A DNA stretch of 64,000 bases from JAEUHM01 sp964538625 (GCA_964538625.1 CAZIGH010000001.1:161686-225685); one strand, 5' to 3'. Shown: positions 34,311 through 44,107, numbered from the stretch's first letter. Notes: generated from the sequence alone by a model not told the origin. Made by a program: numbers and translations.

Positions 34311-37300
34311 ATGATGATTCCTACCAAGCGCAACCACGGATCGGCACCAGCGTGGCTGGGTTTCCTCATGGCCTTGGTGACGTCATTGGCTTGCGCGCAG
34401 CAGCCTGACACACTTCTGCATACCATCCTCCCGCCACAGACAGGTGTTCAGAGCGGTGCTTCCCTCGGTTACAGTGTGGCAGTGGATGGCATCTACACGG
34501 TGACTGGTGCGCCCAGAGATGACACGGGTGCTCTGAACTCGGGCGCGGTGAAGGTGTTTCACTCCACGACCGGTGCGCTTCTGCACGTCATTCCCAACCC
34601 CGTTCCGTCGGACGGTTGTTGGTTTGGCGAATCGGTTGCGCTCTCGGGCAATCGTTTAATCGTGGGTGCTGCCAGGGATAACACAGGAGCCAGTAACTCA
34701 GGCAGAGTGTATGTCTATGACCTGAGCGGTGCCACACCCACGACGCCAGTCCACACAATCATTAACCCGGGTCCCGCAGTAGGCGATATGTTTGGCTATT
34801 CGGTCGCCATCTCGGGTGCGCTCGTAGTGGTGAGTGCACCCAATGATGATACCGGAGCCACGGATTCCGGAAGCGTTTATGTCTATGATCTCAGCAGCGG
34901 CACACCCACAGTGCCAGTCCATACGCTCAACAACCCCGGACCCGCAGCGAGTGACTGGTTCGGCGCTTCCGTAGCCATCTCCGGTTCACGGGTGCTCGTC
35001 GGGACTCCGTTCGATGACACGGGAGCCAGCAACTCCGGGAGCGCTTACGTGTACAACCTGAGCGGTGGCACACCGACAGTGCCCACGCACACCCTTGGCA
35101 ATCCTGGCCCGGCGGCCAATGACCAGTTCGGCTACGCGGTTTCCATTTCTGGTACAAGTTTGGTCGTGGGTGCCTATCAGGATGACACTGGAGCCAGCAA
35201 TGCCGGGAGTGCCTATGTTTACAACCTGAGCAGCGGCACGCCCACCGTTCCGACGCACACGCTAAGCAATCCAGGCCCAGCGGTGGACGACTTCTTTGGT
35301 TCCTCGGTGGCCATTTCGGGCACCCGCGTGGTGGTGGGCGCCTACTCGGATAATACCGGAGCAGCCAATGCGGGCAGCGCTTACGTCTATGATGTGAGCA
35401 GCGGAACGCCGACGGTTCCCGCCGTCACGCTGAACAATCCCAGCCCGGCAGTGGACGATTATTTTGGCTCAGCCGTGGCTCTATCTGGGACACGTGTCCT
35501 CGTAGGGGCCAAGCTGGATGACTTGGGGGCGAACGATGCGGGGAGCGCTTACGTTTACGAAGTGAGCAGTGGCACACCCAGTGTTCCCATCGCTACCCTG
35601 AACAGTCCGGGCACCACTCCGAGCGGGCAGTTCGGCAGTTCGATCGCGATGTCTGGCAATCTGCTGGTAGTGGGGGCAAGCGGAGATGATGCCGATGGAT
35701 CGAACGCGGGCGCGGCTTTTGTTTATGATCTCAATAGTGGAACGCCCACGGCACCCCTTTTGGTGATTGGCAATCCTAGCCCGGCAGTGGATGACGCCTT
35801 CGGCGCTTCTGTCGCCATCGATGGCACCCGGGTGGTGGTCAGCGCCCCCGGCGACGATACAGGTGCCGCTAATGCCGGAAGCGTCTATGTTTACAACTTG
35901 AGCAGTGTCACGCCTGCGGTGCCGGTTCTGGTGCTCAACAACCCAGGGCCGGCAGCCAACGACGCTTTTGGAAACTCAGTCGCCATTTCCGGCACCCGCG
36001 TCTTAGTCGGGGCCTCGGGCGATGACACGGGAGCCGTCAACGCCGGGAGCGCCTACGTTTATAACGTCAGCAGCGGCACACCTTCCGTGCCGGTGTTGAC
36101 GCTGAGCAACCCAGCTCCGGCGGCGCAAGACCAGTTCGGCAGAGCAGTCGTGATTTCAGGCAACCGGGTGGCGGTGGCTGCGCGCGAAGATGATGCTGGA
36201 GGCACTGACGCCGGTAGCGTCTATCTGTATGATCTCACTGGCGGCTCGCCCTCCAGCCCGGTCCACACGCTGGGGAATCCCAACTACGCTGCCAATATCA
36301 ACTTTGGGACCGGCCTCGCATTGTCCGGGGCGCGCCTGGTGGTGGGAAACACGCGCTATGGTGGCTTGGGAGGCACAGGCGGGGCCGCTTTTATTTATGA
36401 TCTGAGCGGAGCTACGCCCACCGTGCCGGCCATCACCCTGCAAAAGACCGGACTGACCACGGTGAATCGTTTTGGCATTGCCGTGACCATCGACGGACTC
36501 AGGACGGCCGTCAGTGATCCTCTGGTGGCCGGAGGTGGAGCGGGTGACGTCTCGCTTTACGATCTGGGGGGCAGCGTTCCTGCCTCGCCCGTCGCCACCA
36601 TCCAAAATACCTTCGGTGGAAGCTCAAGCTCAGAGTTTGATGAGATCTGCTCCGATTTCCCGCCCGGAGAATGTCCGTTCGCCGGCACCGGTCCATTTGC
36701 GACAGCTCTCTCCATGAGTGGGGACAAACTGGCCTTGAATCGAAGGGATTTTTCTTTGGACACGGGCTACGTCTATGTCTTCGGCCCCGGTGACGTGACC
36801 ACCGACACACCTATTCTGACTGCGCCATCAGCGGGTTTGGCAACCGGCAGCCCCATTGCGGTGACCTTCACCCTGCCGGAGACTGCGCTGGCTGGCTCGG
36901 TGAAACTCGCCTTCGGTGCCACTCCGTTGACTCTGGCCTCCGCAGTCGAGTCGGCAGGGACTCACAGCTTTTCGTTCAACCCTGCCAACCCCGCTGCCAC
37001 CCCGCAGATTGCCAGTGGGTCTCCCATAGCGGATGGCAGCTACACCGTGACGCTGAGCTATAAGGACAGCCTCGGCAATCCCACAGCCAGCGCGAGCTCA
37101 GTCAATGTCACTGTGGACACTACTGGCCCTTCGGGTGGCAATGTGACACTCAGCCCCGTCTCACCCGTCCCGGCCAGCAGTGCGGTGACGGTCTCCTTCA
37201 CCTCATGGACAGATGGCCGCACCCCGCTGCAATACGCCGTGCTCATCAATGACGTGGTCGTCTCCGCCCAAGGTAGTAGCGCCAGTCGCAACCTCACCGC

Positions 37301-37817
37301 CCCGGCCACGCCCGGCACTTACACGCTGCGGGGGCGCATCTACGACGCGCTGGGCAACCTGACGGAGACCACCCAGAGCTTTGAAGTGGTGCTGACTCCG
37401 CAGCAGCAGTTCGATGCCGCCATGGCTGCCGCTACACTCACAGGTCCCGATGCGCAGGCCAGTGCCACGCCGAGACAAGATGGCGTAGCGAACCTCCTCA
37501 AGTACGCCTTCAACATGAACCTCACCACGCCGGACAGGCGCACACTACTTCCCGGTGGTGGCACCGCAGGTCTGCCCGTCATCACGTTACCCTCGCCGGG
37601 AGTGATGCGCATGGAGTACCTGCGCCGCATCGGCAGCGGGCTGATTTACACTCCCAAGAAACGCAACGTTCTCGACACCGGGGCGTGGACTCCACTGACC
37701 AGTCCAGCCGTGCTGACGCCCATCAATGCGAACTGGGAACGCGTGCGGCATGATGAGTTGTTTATCCCAGCCACAGTGGACGGAATGTTCGGTTGCGTGG
37801 AGGTGACGCTGCCATAG
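34311..37817 (+). CDS. Secreted FG-GAP/integrin-propeller-like protein (14 regular repeats)
   Basis: A 1,168-residue protein; the ATG at 34311 gives a signal peptide ending near SLACAQ. It has about 14 repeats of ~56 residues that are very regular in the middle, for example FGxSVAISGTRVVVGAxxDD then TGAxNAGSAYVYNLSSGTP. This suggests recent internal duplication and two seven-bladed propellers. One Ig-like module follows (APSAGLATGSPIAVTFTLPE) and then the C-terminal module shared with the gene at 23351 (GVANLLKYAFNMNLTTPDRR to CVEVTLP). Repeat DNA is similar enough that unequal recombination could change copy number. Surface adhesion or structural role is inferred only. Confidence 0.88.
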   Translation: MMIPTKRNHGSAPAWLGFLMALVTSLACAQQPDTLLHTILPPQTGVQSGASLGYSVAVDGIYTVTGAPRDDTGALNSGAVKVFHSTTGALLHVIPNPVPSDGCWFGESVALSGNRLIVGAARDNTGASNSGRVYVYDLSGATPTTPVHTIINPGPAVGDMFGYSVAISGALVVVSAPNDDTGATDSGSVYVYDLSSGTPTVPVHTLNNPGPAASDWFGASVAISGSRVLVGTPFDDTGASNSGSAYVYNLSGGTPTVPTHTLGNPGPAANDQFGYAVSISGTSLVVGAYQDDTGASNAGSAYVYNLSSGTPTVPTHTLSNPGPAVDDFFGSSVAISGTRVVVGAYSDNTGAANAGSAYVYDVSSGTPTVPAVTLNNPSPAVDDYFGSAVALSGTRVLVGAKLDDLGANDAGSAYVYEVSSGTPSVPIATLNSPGTTPSGQFGSSIAMSGNLLVVGASGDDADGSNAGAAFVYDLNSGTPTAPLLVIGNPSPAVDDAFGASVAIDGTRVVVSAPGDDTGAANAGSVYVYNLSSVTPAVPVLVLNNPGPAANDAFGNSVAISGTRVLVGASGDDTGAVNAGSAYVYNVSSGTPSVPVLTLSNPAPAAQDQFGRAVVISGNRVAVAAREDDAGGTDAGSVYLYDLTGGSPSSPVHTLGNPNYAANINFGTGLALSGARLVVGNTRYGGLGGTGGAAFIYDLSGATPTVPAITLQKTGLTTVNRFGIAVTIDGLRTAVSDPLVAGGGAGDVSLYDLGGSVPASPVATIQNTFGGSSSSEFDEICSDFPPGECPFAGTGPFATALSMSGDKLALNRRDFSLDTGYVYVFGPGDVTTDTPILTAPSAGLATGSPIAVTFTLPETALAGSVKLAFGATPLTLASAVESAGTHSFSFNPANPAATPQIASGSPIADGSYTVTLSYKDSLGNPTASASSVNVTVDTTGPSGGNVTLSPVSPVPASSAVTVSFTSWTDGRTPLQYAVLINDVVVSAQGSSASRNLTAPATPGTYTLRGRIYDALGNLTETTQSFEVVLTPQQQFDAAMAAATLTGPDAQASATPRQDGVANLLKYAFNMNLTTPDRRTLLPGGGTAGLPVITLPSPGVMRMEYLRRIGSGLIYTPKKRNVLDTGAWTPLTSPAVLTPINANWERVRHDELFIPATVDGMFGCVEVTLP

Positions 37818-37974
37818 AACTTACCGCATGGACTGGAAGAGGCAGGCTCCAGCAGCTTTTCCAGGTGAGCGCTTTCCCTGATCTAAGGCTTTGGTCACTT
37901 CTCGCAACACGCGTCGCGGATGCTGTGACGAGCGTTGACAATGTCTCCAGCCCCCGTTTGGTTCCACCATTCCT

Positions 37975-38619
37975 ATGAACGAACGCCCCCTCATTCACAC
38001 ACCCACCAACTACATCGTTCCCACCGTCATCGAGTCAGATGGACGGTCGGAACGCGTCTATGACATTTACTCCCGCCTGTTGAAGGACCGCATCATCTTT
38101 CTAGGCACGCCCATTGATGACCAAGTGGCCAACATCATCATCGCGCAGCTCCTCTTTCTCCAGATGCAGGATCCGAAAAAGGATATCAACATCTACATCA
38201 ACAGCCCCGGCGGCAGCGTCACTGCGGGACTCGCCATCTATGATACCATGCAGTTCCTGACCTGTGACGTGGCCACTTACTCCATAGGCCTCGTGGCCAG
38301 CATGGGTTCCGTGCTCCTCTGCGCCGGCACCAAGGGCAAGCGCTACGCCCTGCCCAACTCCGACATCATGATCCATCAGGTATCCGGCGGAGCACGCGGC
38401 ACCGCCTCAGACGTCCGGGCCACGGTGGAATACATGTTCAATCTCGAGAAGCGCCTCAACCGCATCCTCGCTCATCACACCGGCAAAACGGTCGAGCAAA
38501 TCGCCAAGGACGCTGACCGTGACAACTACATGTCCGCAGCCGAAGCCGCAGAGTACGGGCTCGTGGACAAGGTGCTGGAAAACAAAAAGCAGTTGCCGAC
38601 TGACTTGGAGGCCAAGTAA
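37975..38619 (+). CDS. clpP: ATP-dependent Clp protease proteolytic subunit
   Basis: A 214-residue ClpP serine peptidase. Catalytic triad visible as Ser109 in GLVASMGSVLL, His134 in DIMIHQVSGG and Asp179 in AKDADRDNYM. Other marks: IIFLGTPIDDQVANIIIAQL near the N-terminus, INSPGGSVTAGLAIYDTM, and AAEYGLVDKVLE at the end. It forms the tetradecameric chamber that degrades proteins delivered by ClpA/ClpX. No clpX follows; the gene is monocistronic and ends at a strong hairpin. ClpP in this phylum is often multi-copy, and this copy has all active-site residues. Confidence 0.97.
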   Translation: MNERPLIHTPTNYIVPTVIESDGRSERVYDIYSRLLKDRIIFLGTPIDDQVANIIIAQLLFLQMQDPKKDINIYINSPGGSVTAGLAIYDTMQFLTCDVATYSIGLVASMGSVLLCAGTKGKRYALPNSDIMIHQVSGGARGTASDVRATVEYMFNLEKRLNRILAHHTGKTVEQIAKDADRDNYMSAAEAAEYGLVDKVLENKKQLPTDLEAK

Positions 38620-38646
38620 GACGCCCGCTCAAGTTCACTCATGCAG

Positions 38647-38672
38647 AGGCACGGTCACCGACCGTGCCTTTG
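38647..38672 (+). terminator. Hairpin terminator between clpP and the GntR gene
   Basis: A perfect 10-bp stem, AGGCACGGTC (38647-38656) with GACCGTGCCT (38660-38669), around a 3-nt loop and followed by TTTGT. It lies between two convergent genes and probably serves clpP; the T-run is short. Confidence 0.65.
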
Positions 38673-38694
38673 TCATGGACTCGCTGGTCAAGAC

Positions 38695-39447
38695 TCAGGC
38701 CTTGATCCGCCCCAGGGCCGCACCCGGGCCGCCAATGCGATTACGGAACTCATAAACGTCTGCACGGTACAAGGTCTCCTCATGCCACAACGCCCGCCCG
38801 TCCGAGGTGAACCCGGTCGCCGTGATCTTGAAGCAGGGCGCTCCCGCAGGCATCTTTAGCAGGGCACCATCTCCCTTGCTGGCCCGCACTGCGTGGATCA
38901 CCTCATCCGCACCGGAGATGACCAGCCCGCAGCGTTGCGTCCAGAACGCATAAAGCGAACCCCTGGCGTCACTGCGCTTTATGGACGGACAAAGATAGGC
39001 CGCAACATGCCTGCGCTCCAGGATCACTGGTATGTCATCAGCCAGCCTCACCCGCTCCATGTACACCAGATGCGTATGGCCCTCTGCGCTCAACGCCTCA
39101 CGAATGGGAATAGGCGCGTCACTGGCTCGTAGCGTCCGGTAGGCCAGCAGAATGGTGCTTGGGCGCTTGCCGACAGCCACCGCCTTGTCTGTAAAACTGA
39201 CCAGCCTCTCAAGATCATAGTCAAGCACCGTCTCCCTTACATAGGTGCCAGCTCCCCGGCGCGTCTCCAGCAAACCTTCCGCCACGAGACTGCTCAGAGC
39301 CTTATTGGCCGTGGGCCGACTGGTGGAGAAGCGTGTGGCTATCTCCCTTTCAGTGAGGAACTTCGATCCGGGCGGAAAGGCATCCGACCTGACAAGGGTG
39401 CGGAGCTCTGCCGTGAGCTGCTGGTGAAAGGTGGCGTTGTCGCTCAT
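38695..39447 (-). CDS. GntR-family regulator with UTRA effector domain
   Basis: A 250-residue regulator starting at the ATG at 39445-39447 (MSDNATFHQQL). The N-terminal winged helix is FPPGSKFLTEREIATRFSTS then RPTANKALSSLVAEGLLETR and RRGAGTYV; the remainder (about 75-250) is a UTRA ligand-binding domain (LVYMERVRLADDIPVILERR, GAPCFKITATGFTSDGRALW, ETLYRADVYEF). HutC-like UTRA proteins sense sugars or amino-acid derivatives. It is divergent from the sugar operon at 39531 across an 83-bp gap and most likely controls it, with an inducer linked to that pathway. Confidence 0.9.
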   Translation of the reverse strand: MSDNATFHQQLTAELRTLVRSDAFPPGSKFLTEREIATRFSTSRPTANKALSSLVAEGLLETRRGAGTYVRETVLDYDLERLVSFTDKAVAVGKRPSTILLAYRTLRASDAPIPIREALSAEGHTHLVYMERVRLADDIPVILERRHVAAYLCPSIKRSDARGSLYAFWTQRCGLVISGADEVIHAVRASKGDGALLKMPAGAPCFKITATGFTSDGRALWHEETLYRADVYEFRNRIGGPGAALGRIKA

Positions 39448-39499
39448 CTCAAGTGGTGGAAAAGAAGCTTTTGACAGAAGGCAGACCCGGTTGAAGAAG

Positions 39500-39510
39500 T
39501 GGCTTAGCCA
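39500..39510. promoter_or_regulatory. Short inverted repeat, candidate GntR operator
   Basis: TGGCTTAGCCA is a perfect 5-bp inverted repeat about a central T, in the divergent region between the GntR gene and the operon it probably controls, 20 bp before the operon start. Its size suits a GntR half-site pair, but a match this short can arise by chance. Confidence 0.3.
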
Positions 39511-39530
39511 ATCACTCAACTTCCACCTTT

Positions 39531-40457
39531 ATGCAACTCGGATTTGTCTCAGCCATCCTGCCGGAACTCTCCCTTGATGAGGTGCTTGCCTTTGCACAGG
39601 CGGAGCGATTCTCCTGCATCGAGGCTATGTGCTGGCCAGTAGGCAAAGCTGAGCGCAAGTTTGCGGGCGTCACCCATGTTGATGTCACTGGTTTTACACA
39701 GGCTGCTGCCGATGATGTCAATGCTCTCGTGGCGAAGCACGGAGTGGCTCTCAGCGCCCTCGGCTACTATCCGAACCTGCTGGACCCGGATGCTGAGACA
39801 GCCACCTTGGCCCTGGACCATTTGAAAAAGGTCGTCGCAGCCGCCCCCATGTTGGGACTGAACACCGTGACCACCTTCGTGGGCAAGAACTGGAAACTGA
39901 GCGTGGATGACAACTGGCCGCGCTTTCTGGAGGTGTGGCGTCCGCTCATCAAGTTCGCCGAAGATCATGGAGTGAAAATCGGCATCGAAAACTGTCCCAT
40001 GTTTTTCACCACGGACGAGTGGCCCGGCGGGAAGAATCTCATGACCACACCCGCCATCTGGAGACGTGCCTTTGCAGACATTCCCTCCCCCAACTTCGGG
40101 TTGAACTTCGATCCCTCACACTTCGCCCTGCAGTTCATGGAACCAGCGAGTGCACTGCATGAGTTCAAGGACAAGCTTTTTCATCTTCATGCCAAAGACG
40201 TGAAGATCTATCGCGAGCGTCTCAACCAGGTCGGAGTGTTTGCGCCACCGCTTCAGTGGCATCAGCCGCGCCTTCCCGGCTATGGTGAGATCAACTGGGC
40301 AGCCTTTATGGGAACCGTGATGGAGACTGGATACGATGGCCCGCTTTGCATCGAAGTGGAGGATGGCACTTTTGGCCAAACGCTTGAAGGCCGAAAGCGC
40401 GCCATCCGCGTCGCTCGTGACGTGCTTTCACCCTACATCGGCTCTCCATCAACTTAA
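39531..40457 (+). CDS. Sugar phosphate isomerase/epimerase-like TIM-barrel protein
   Basis: A 308-residue AP-endonuclease_2/xylose-isomerase-like TIM barrel. Metal and substrate features: GLNTVTTFVGKN, HGVKIGIENCPMFFTTDEWP (Glu ligand), FGLNFDPSHFALQFMEP (Asp/His), LFHLHAKDVKIYRERL (His), LPGYGEINWAAFMGTVMETG, and CIEVEDGTFGQTLEGRKRAI with the terminal Glu. Relatives isomerise or epimerise free or phosphorylated sugars, including inosose (IolE). It heads an operon with deoC 17 bp downstream and a PVC dehydrogenase, next to a divergent GntR regulator, so a catabolic role for a sugar or sugar acid is likely. Confidence 0.88.
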   Translation: MQLGFVSAILPELSLDEVLAFAQAERFSCIEAMCWPVGKAERKFAGVTHVDVTGFTQAAADDVNALVAKHGVALSALGYYPNLLDPDAETATLALDHLKKVVAAAPMLGLNTVTTFVGKNWKLSVDDNWPRFLEVWRPLIKFAEDHGVKIGIENCPMFFTTDEWPGGKNLMTTPAIWRRAFADIPSPNFGLNFDPSHFALQFMEPASALHEFKDKLFHLHAKDVKIYRERLNQVGVFAPPLQWHQPRLPGYGEINWAAFMGTVMETGYDGPLCIEVEDGTFGQTLEGRKRAIRVARDVLSPYIGSPST

Positions 40458-40474
40458 CCCAATCCCGCTACCAA

Positions 40475-41251
40475 ATGAACTGCTCTGACCTTGCCAAGAT
40501 GATCGACCACAGCCTCCTGCATCCCACCATGACGGATGCAGAACTGGAAGCTGGGTGCAAACTCGCCGCGAAGTACCAAGTGGCCTCAGTCTGCATCAAG
40601 CCCTATGCCGTGAAACAAGCCGCCGCACTGCTCAACGGTTCGGGCGTGCTCGTCGGCTGCGTAGTCGGCTTTCCCCACGGCAGCAGCACCACGGAATCGA
40701 AACGCTACGAAACGGAACTCGCCTGCCGAGACGGAGCACACGAGATCGACATGGTCATCAATATTGGCAAAGCGCTCTCAGGGGACTGGCACTACGTGGA
40801 GCAGGACATCAAAGCTGTGTGCGATGAAGCACACCGCCACGGGGCCAAGGTAAAGGTCATCTTTGAAAACGACTACCTCACGTCTGGCGGTGCTGGCTTG
40901 AGCAGCGATGACTTCAAGCGGAAGCTCTGCGAGATTTGCGAGCGGGCAGGAGCCGACTGGGTGAAGACCAGCACAGGCTACGGCTTCGTCAAACAGCCTG
41001 ACGGTAGCTACAACTACAAAGGTGCCACCGAGCACGACCTAGCGCTGATGCGTGCCAGTTGCGGACCTTCCGTGCAGGTGAAGGCTGCGGGTGGCGTGCG
41101 TGACCTGGACGGTTTGATCCGCGTGCGTGAACTCGGCGGAACCCGTTGCGGCGCCACCGCCACTGCGGCCATGCTTGACGAGTGCGCAAGACGGCAGTCT
41201 GCCGGAACCCTGAGCGCCTCCGGCGGCCAGCTCGGCAGCGGTGGCTATTGA
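40475..41251 (+). CDS. deoC: Deoxyribose-phosphate aldolase
   Basis: A 258-residue class I aldolase. The Schiff-base lysine is K164 in ADWVKTSTGYG, and the second catalytic lysine is K203 in VQVKAAGGVRD. Other marks: AKMIDHSLLHPTMTDAELEA, SVCIKPYAVKQAA, VGFPHGSSTTESKRYE, EIDMVINIGKALSGDW, KVKVIFENDYL. DeoC cleaves 2-deoxyribose-5-phosphate to glyceraldehyde-3-phosphate and acetaldehyde. Its place in a GntR/isomerase/dehydrogenase operon, rather than among nucleoside phosphorylases, suggests that it may act in a sugar-specific route. The C-terminus has a Gly/Ser-rich tail. Confidence 0.95.
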   Translation: MNCSDLAKMIDHSLLHPTMTDAELEAGCKLAAKYQVASVCIKPYAVKQAAALLNGSGVLVGCVVGFPHGSSTTESKRYETELACRDGAHEIDMVINIGKALSGDWHYVEQDIKAVCDEAHRHGAKVKVIFENDYLTSGGAGLSSDDFKRKLCEICERAGADWVKTSTGYGFVKQPDGSYNYKGATEHDLALMRASCGPSVQVKAAGGVRDLDGLIRVRELGGTRCGATATAAMLDECARRQSAGTLSASGGQLGSGGY

Positions 41252-41319
41252 CCTCCAAAGGACGACGCCAAGTTCACCCTCGCAATCCGGAGAGGACAAG
41301 CCACCTTCGTGGCGTACTC

Positions 41320-44106
41320 ATGGCCATGATTCGACTAGCCGCTTTTCTTCTTATCTCAGCGTGTGTAGCAGCCGAGTTTCCCAAGTTGTACAACTCCGAA
41401 CCCGGTGATCCGAGCCCCACCTCGGCCCAAGATGCCCTGCGGATGCTCAAGGTACCGGCTGGCTTCAAGGCCACTCTGTTCGCCTCGGAGCCGGAGGTGC
41501 AGAACCCGGTGGGCATGGCCTGGGATGAGCGAGGCCGCATGTGGGTGGCTGAAAACTACACTTATGCTGAGCGCCAAAAGCGCTTTGACCTCACCCTCAG
41601 AGACCGTGTGATCATCCTCGAAGACAAGGACTGGGACGGGGTGGCAGAGACGCGGAAAGTGTTCATCGACGACGTGCAGATGCTTACCAGTGTGGAAGTG
41701 GGGCAGGGTGGCGTCTGGCTCATGTGCCCACCTCAAGTGCTCTTCATTCCGGATGCCAACCATGACGACGTGCCAGATGGCCCACCTCAAGTGATGCTGG
41801 ATGGTTTTACCGTGGCCAAAGACAACTACCACAACTTCGCCAACGGTCTTCGCTGGGGGCCAGATGGCTGGTTGTACGGACGCTGTGGGCACTCCTGCCC
41901 CGGGAGTCTGGGCGTTCCCGGAACTCCTGATGAACAGCGCGTACCGATGAAGGGTGGCATCTGGCGCTTTCATCCCGAGCGCAAGTTGGTGGAGGTGCTC
42001 ACGCACGGCACCACCAACCCCTGGGGCCACGATTGGGACCGAAACGGCGAGCTGTTTTTCATCAACACCGTCACCGGACACCTGTGGCACCTCATCCCGG
42101 GCGCTCACCTGCATGACACCAGTCCATCTCCCAATCCCTTCGTTTATGAACGGCTCGACACCATAGCCGATCACTACCACTACGACCGCAATGGAAGCTG
42201 GCAGGACAGCCGCGACGGCAGGGCAAACAGCCTCGGCGGCGGACACGCCCACATCGGCATGATGATTTACAAAGCTGACCAGTGGCCGCAGCCGTATCGC
42301 GACAGACTCTTTACTCTCAACATGCACGGACGTCGCGCCAACGTGGAACGCCTCGAGCGCAACGGCAGCGGCTACGTGGGCAGGCATGAACCAGATGTGT
42401 TCTTCAGCGATGATCCCTGGTTTCGTGGCATCGAGATCAGCGTAGGCCCTGACGGCAGCGGTTTCATCCTCGACTGGAGCGATACCGGCGAGTGCCACGA
42501 ACACACCGGAGTCCACCGCACCAGCGGAAGGATCTTCCGGATAACCTATGGAGACGCAAAGAAGCCGGAAAAACCTTTCGCTTGGAGAAAAGCCATGCCC
42601 AGGGCCGACTTGAACGGTGATGAACACCAGCGCGTACTGGCCCTTCGTGAGATGACGCAGTTCTGGCCGCTCGACACCATCGATGGCCGGGTTCGAGTGG
42701 AAGACATCGGATGGGATGGGGCCGCATCATTGGACACCATTCTCAAACTCGCCCAATCCGAAGAGTCGAGCTTTGTTCACCTGGCCTTGGCCAGCACCCT
42801 GCAACGCTTGCCGCTCAAACACCGTGCCGCTTTGGCCATAGAACTAGTGAAGCGCACCCACTACGCGAAAGATCCATTTCTTCCCCACATGGCATGGTTT
42901 GGCATCAGTCCGCTTGCCAAGACTCAGCCCGACGCGCTTGTGAAAGTGACGCTTCACTCCTCCTGGCCCCAGTTTCTGAAGTGGTCAGCCAGAGCGCTCG
43001 CTTCCCATCCCCAGTCGCTAAATGCACTGCTCGCAAACGCCACGCCTGACCAACTCGCCCCCATTCTCCAAGGCACGGCAGAGGCTTTCAAAGGATTGCG
43101 CACGGCACCAAAGCCCGCTGCCTGGGATAAAGTGGCGGCGGCTGGAGTGATGCCCGAACTCGTTCGTGACCTCTCCATCCTCTTTGGAGATGGACGCGCT
43201 CTGGATGACCTCAAAAAGACGGCGCTGGATTCCAGTGCAGATGCCGCAGCTCGGCGTGCCGCGCTTAAAACCCTCATCGACTCGCGCCCCAGTGACCTCC
43301 GTACCCTGTGCGAGTCCCTGCTTGAGGACAAGGCCGTAAACCTCGTTGCAGCCCAGGGACTTGCCTTGTTTGATGATCCCGCCATCGCGGAGAAACTCGT
43401 GAAGCTCTACCGCAGGTTCGCCCCGGCAGACAGATCCTCCGTGTTGGATGTGCTCGTCTCCAGGCCACAGTTCGCCGGCATACTCCTGGCACAACTCGGC
43501 GATGATAAAGCGATTCCCAAAATCGATCTCACCGCATTCCACGCGCGCCAGATCCGGGATTTCAAGGACGAAGCCCTGACGAGGAAACTCACGGAAAGAT
43601 GGGGCGAACTGCGAGACTCCTCCGCCGACAAACAGGAGTTCATGAAAATGCTCAAAACCCAGCTCACCGCTGACAAACTGTCCGCAGCGAATCTCAGCCA
43701 GGGCCGCCTGATGTACACCGCACTCTGCGGCTCATGTCACATGATGTATGGCGAAGGTGGCGGCGTGGGTCCAGACCTCACCGGCTCCGGACGCTCCAAT
43801 CTCGACTACCTGCTGGAGAACATCGTGGATCCCAGTGCCGTCGTCAGCGCCGACTACCGAATGCAGTTCATCACGCTGAAGGATGGGCGCTCACTGAGTG
43901 GCATGATCAAAGAGCAGAATGAGCGCACCCTCACCCTCAGGCAGCTCAATGAGGAAGTGACGATCGAGAAGAGCGAGATCAGCAAACAAGAGTCGCCGCC
44001 CATCTCCATGATGCCTGAAGGCCTGCTACTCGCTCTTCCGGATGAAATGCGCCGCGACCTCATCGCCTACCTCATGCACCCCGTGCAAGTGCCCCTGCCA
44101 AAGTAA
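41320..44106 (+). CDS. PVC-type dehydrogenase with C-terminal haem c domain
   Basis: A 928-residue exported protein; the ATG at 41320 (or 41326) gives the signal MAMIRLAAFLLISACVAA. The propeller domain (about 25-420) has FKATLFASEPEVQNPVGMAW, WVAENYTYAERQKRF, GLRWGPDGWLYGRCGHSCPG and FILDWSDTGECHEHTGVHRT. Helical repeats follow, then a cytochrome domain with CGSCH (C803-C806-H807), GPDLTGSGRSNLDYLLENIV and MMPEGL as likely Met ligand. It is paralogous to the protein at 29398 in architecture. It ends the GntR-linked operon 68 bp after deoC. Its stop lies 2 bp before the tRNA-Tyr remnant bounding the defence island. Confidence 0.9.
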   Translation: MAMIRLAAFLLISACVAAEFPKLYNSEPGDPSPTSAQDALRMLKVPAGFKATLFASEPEVQNPVGMAWDERGRMWVAENYTYAERQKRFDLTLRDRVIILEDKDWDGVAETRKVFIDDVQMLTSVEVGQGGVWLMCPPQVLFIPDANHDDVPDGPPQVMLDGFTVAKDNYHNFANGLRWGPDGWLYGRCGHSCPGSLGVPGTPDEQRVPMKGGIWRFHPERKLVEVLTHGTTNPWGHDWDRNGELFFINTVTGHLWHLIPGAHLHDTSPSPNPFVYERLDTIADHYHYDRNGSWQDSRDGRANSLGGGHAHIGMMIYKADQWPQPYRDRLFTLNMHGRRANVERLERNGSGYVGRHEPDVFFSDDPWFRGIEISVGPDGSGFILDWSDTGECHEHTGVHRTSGRIFRITYGDAKKPEKPFAWRKAMPRADLNGDEHQRVLALREMTQFWPLDTIDGRVRVEDIGWDGAASLDTILKLAQSEESSFVHLALASTLQRLPLKHRAALAIELVKRTHYAKDPFLPHMAWFGISPLAKTQPDALVKVTLHSSWPQFLKWSARALASHPQSLNALLANATPDQLAPILQGTAEAFKGLRTAPKPAAWDKVAAAGVMPELVRDLSILFGDGRALDDLKKTALDSSADAAARRAALKTLIDSRPSDLRTLCESLLEDKAVNLVAAQGLALFDDPAIAEKLVKLYRRFAPADRSSVLDVLVSRPQFAGILLAQLGDDKAIPKIDLTAFHARQIRDFKDEALTRKLTERWGELRDSSADKQEFMKMLKTQLTADKLSAANLSQGRLMYTALCGSCHMMYGEGGGVGPDLTGSGRSNLDYLLENIVDPSAVVSADYRMQFITLKDGRSLSGMIKEQNERTLTLRQLNEEVTIEKSEISKQESPPISMMPEGLLLALPDEMRRDLIAYLMHPVQVPLPK

Positions 44107-44107
44107 C

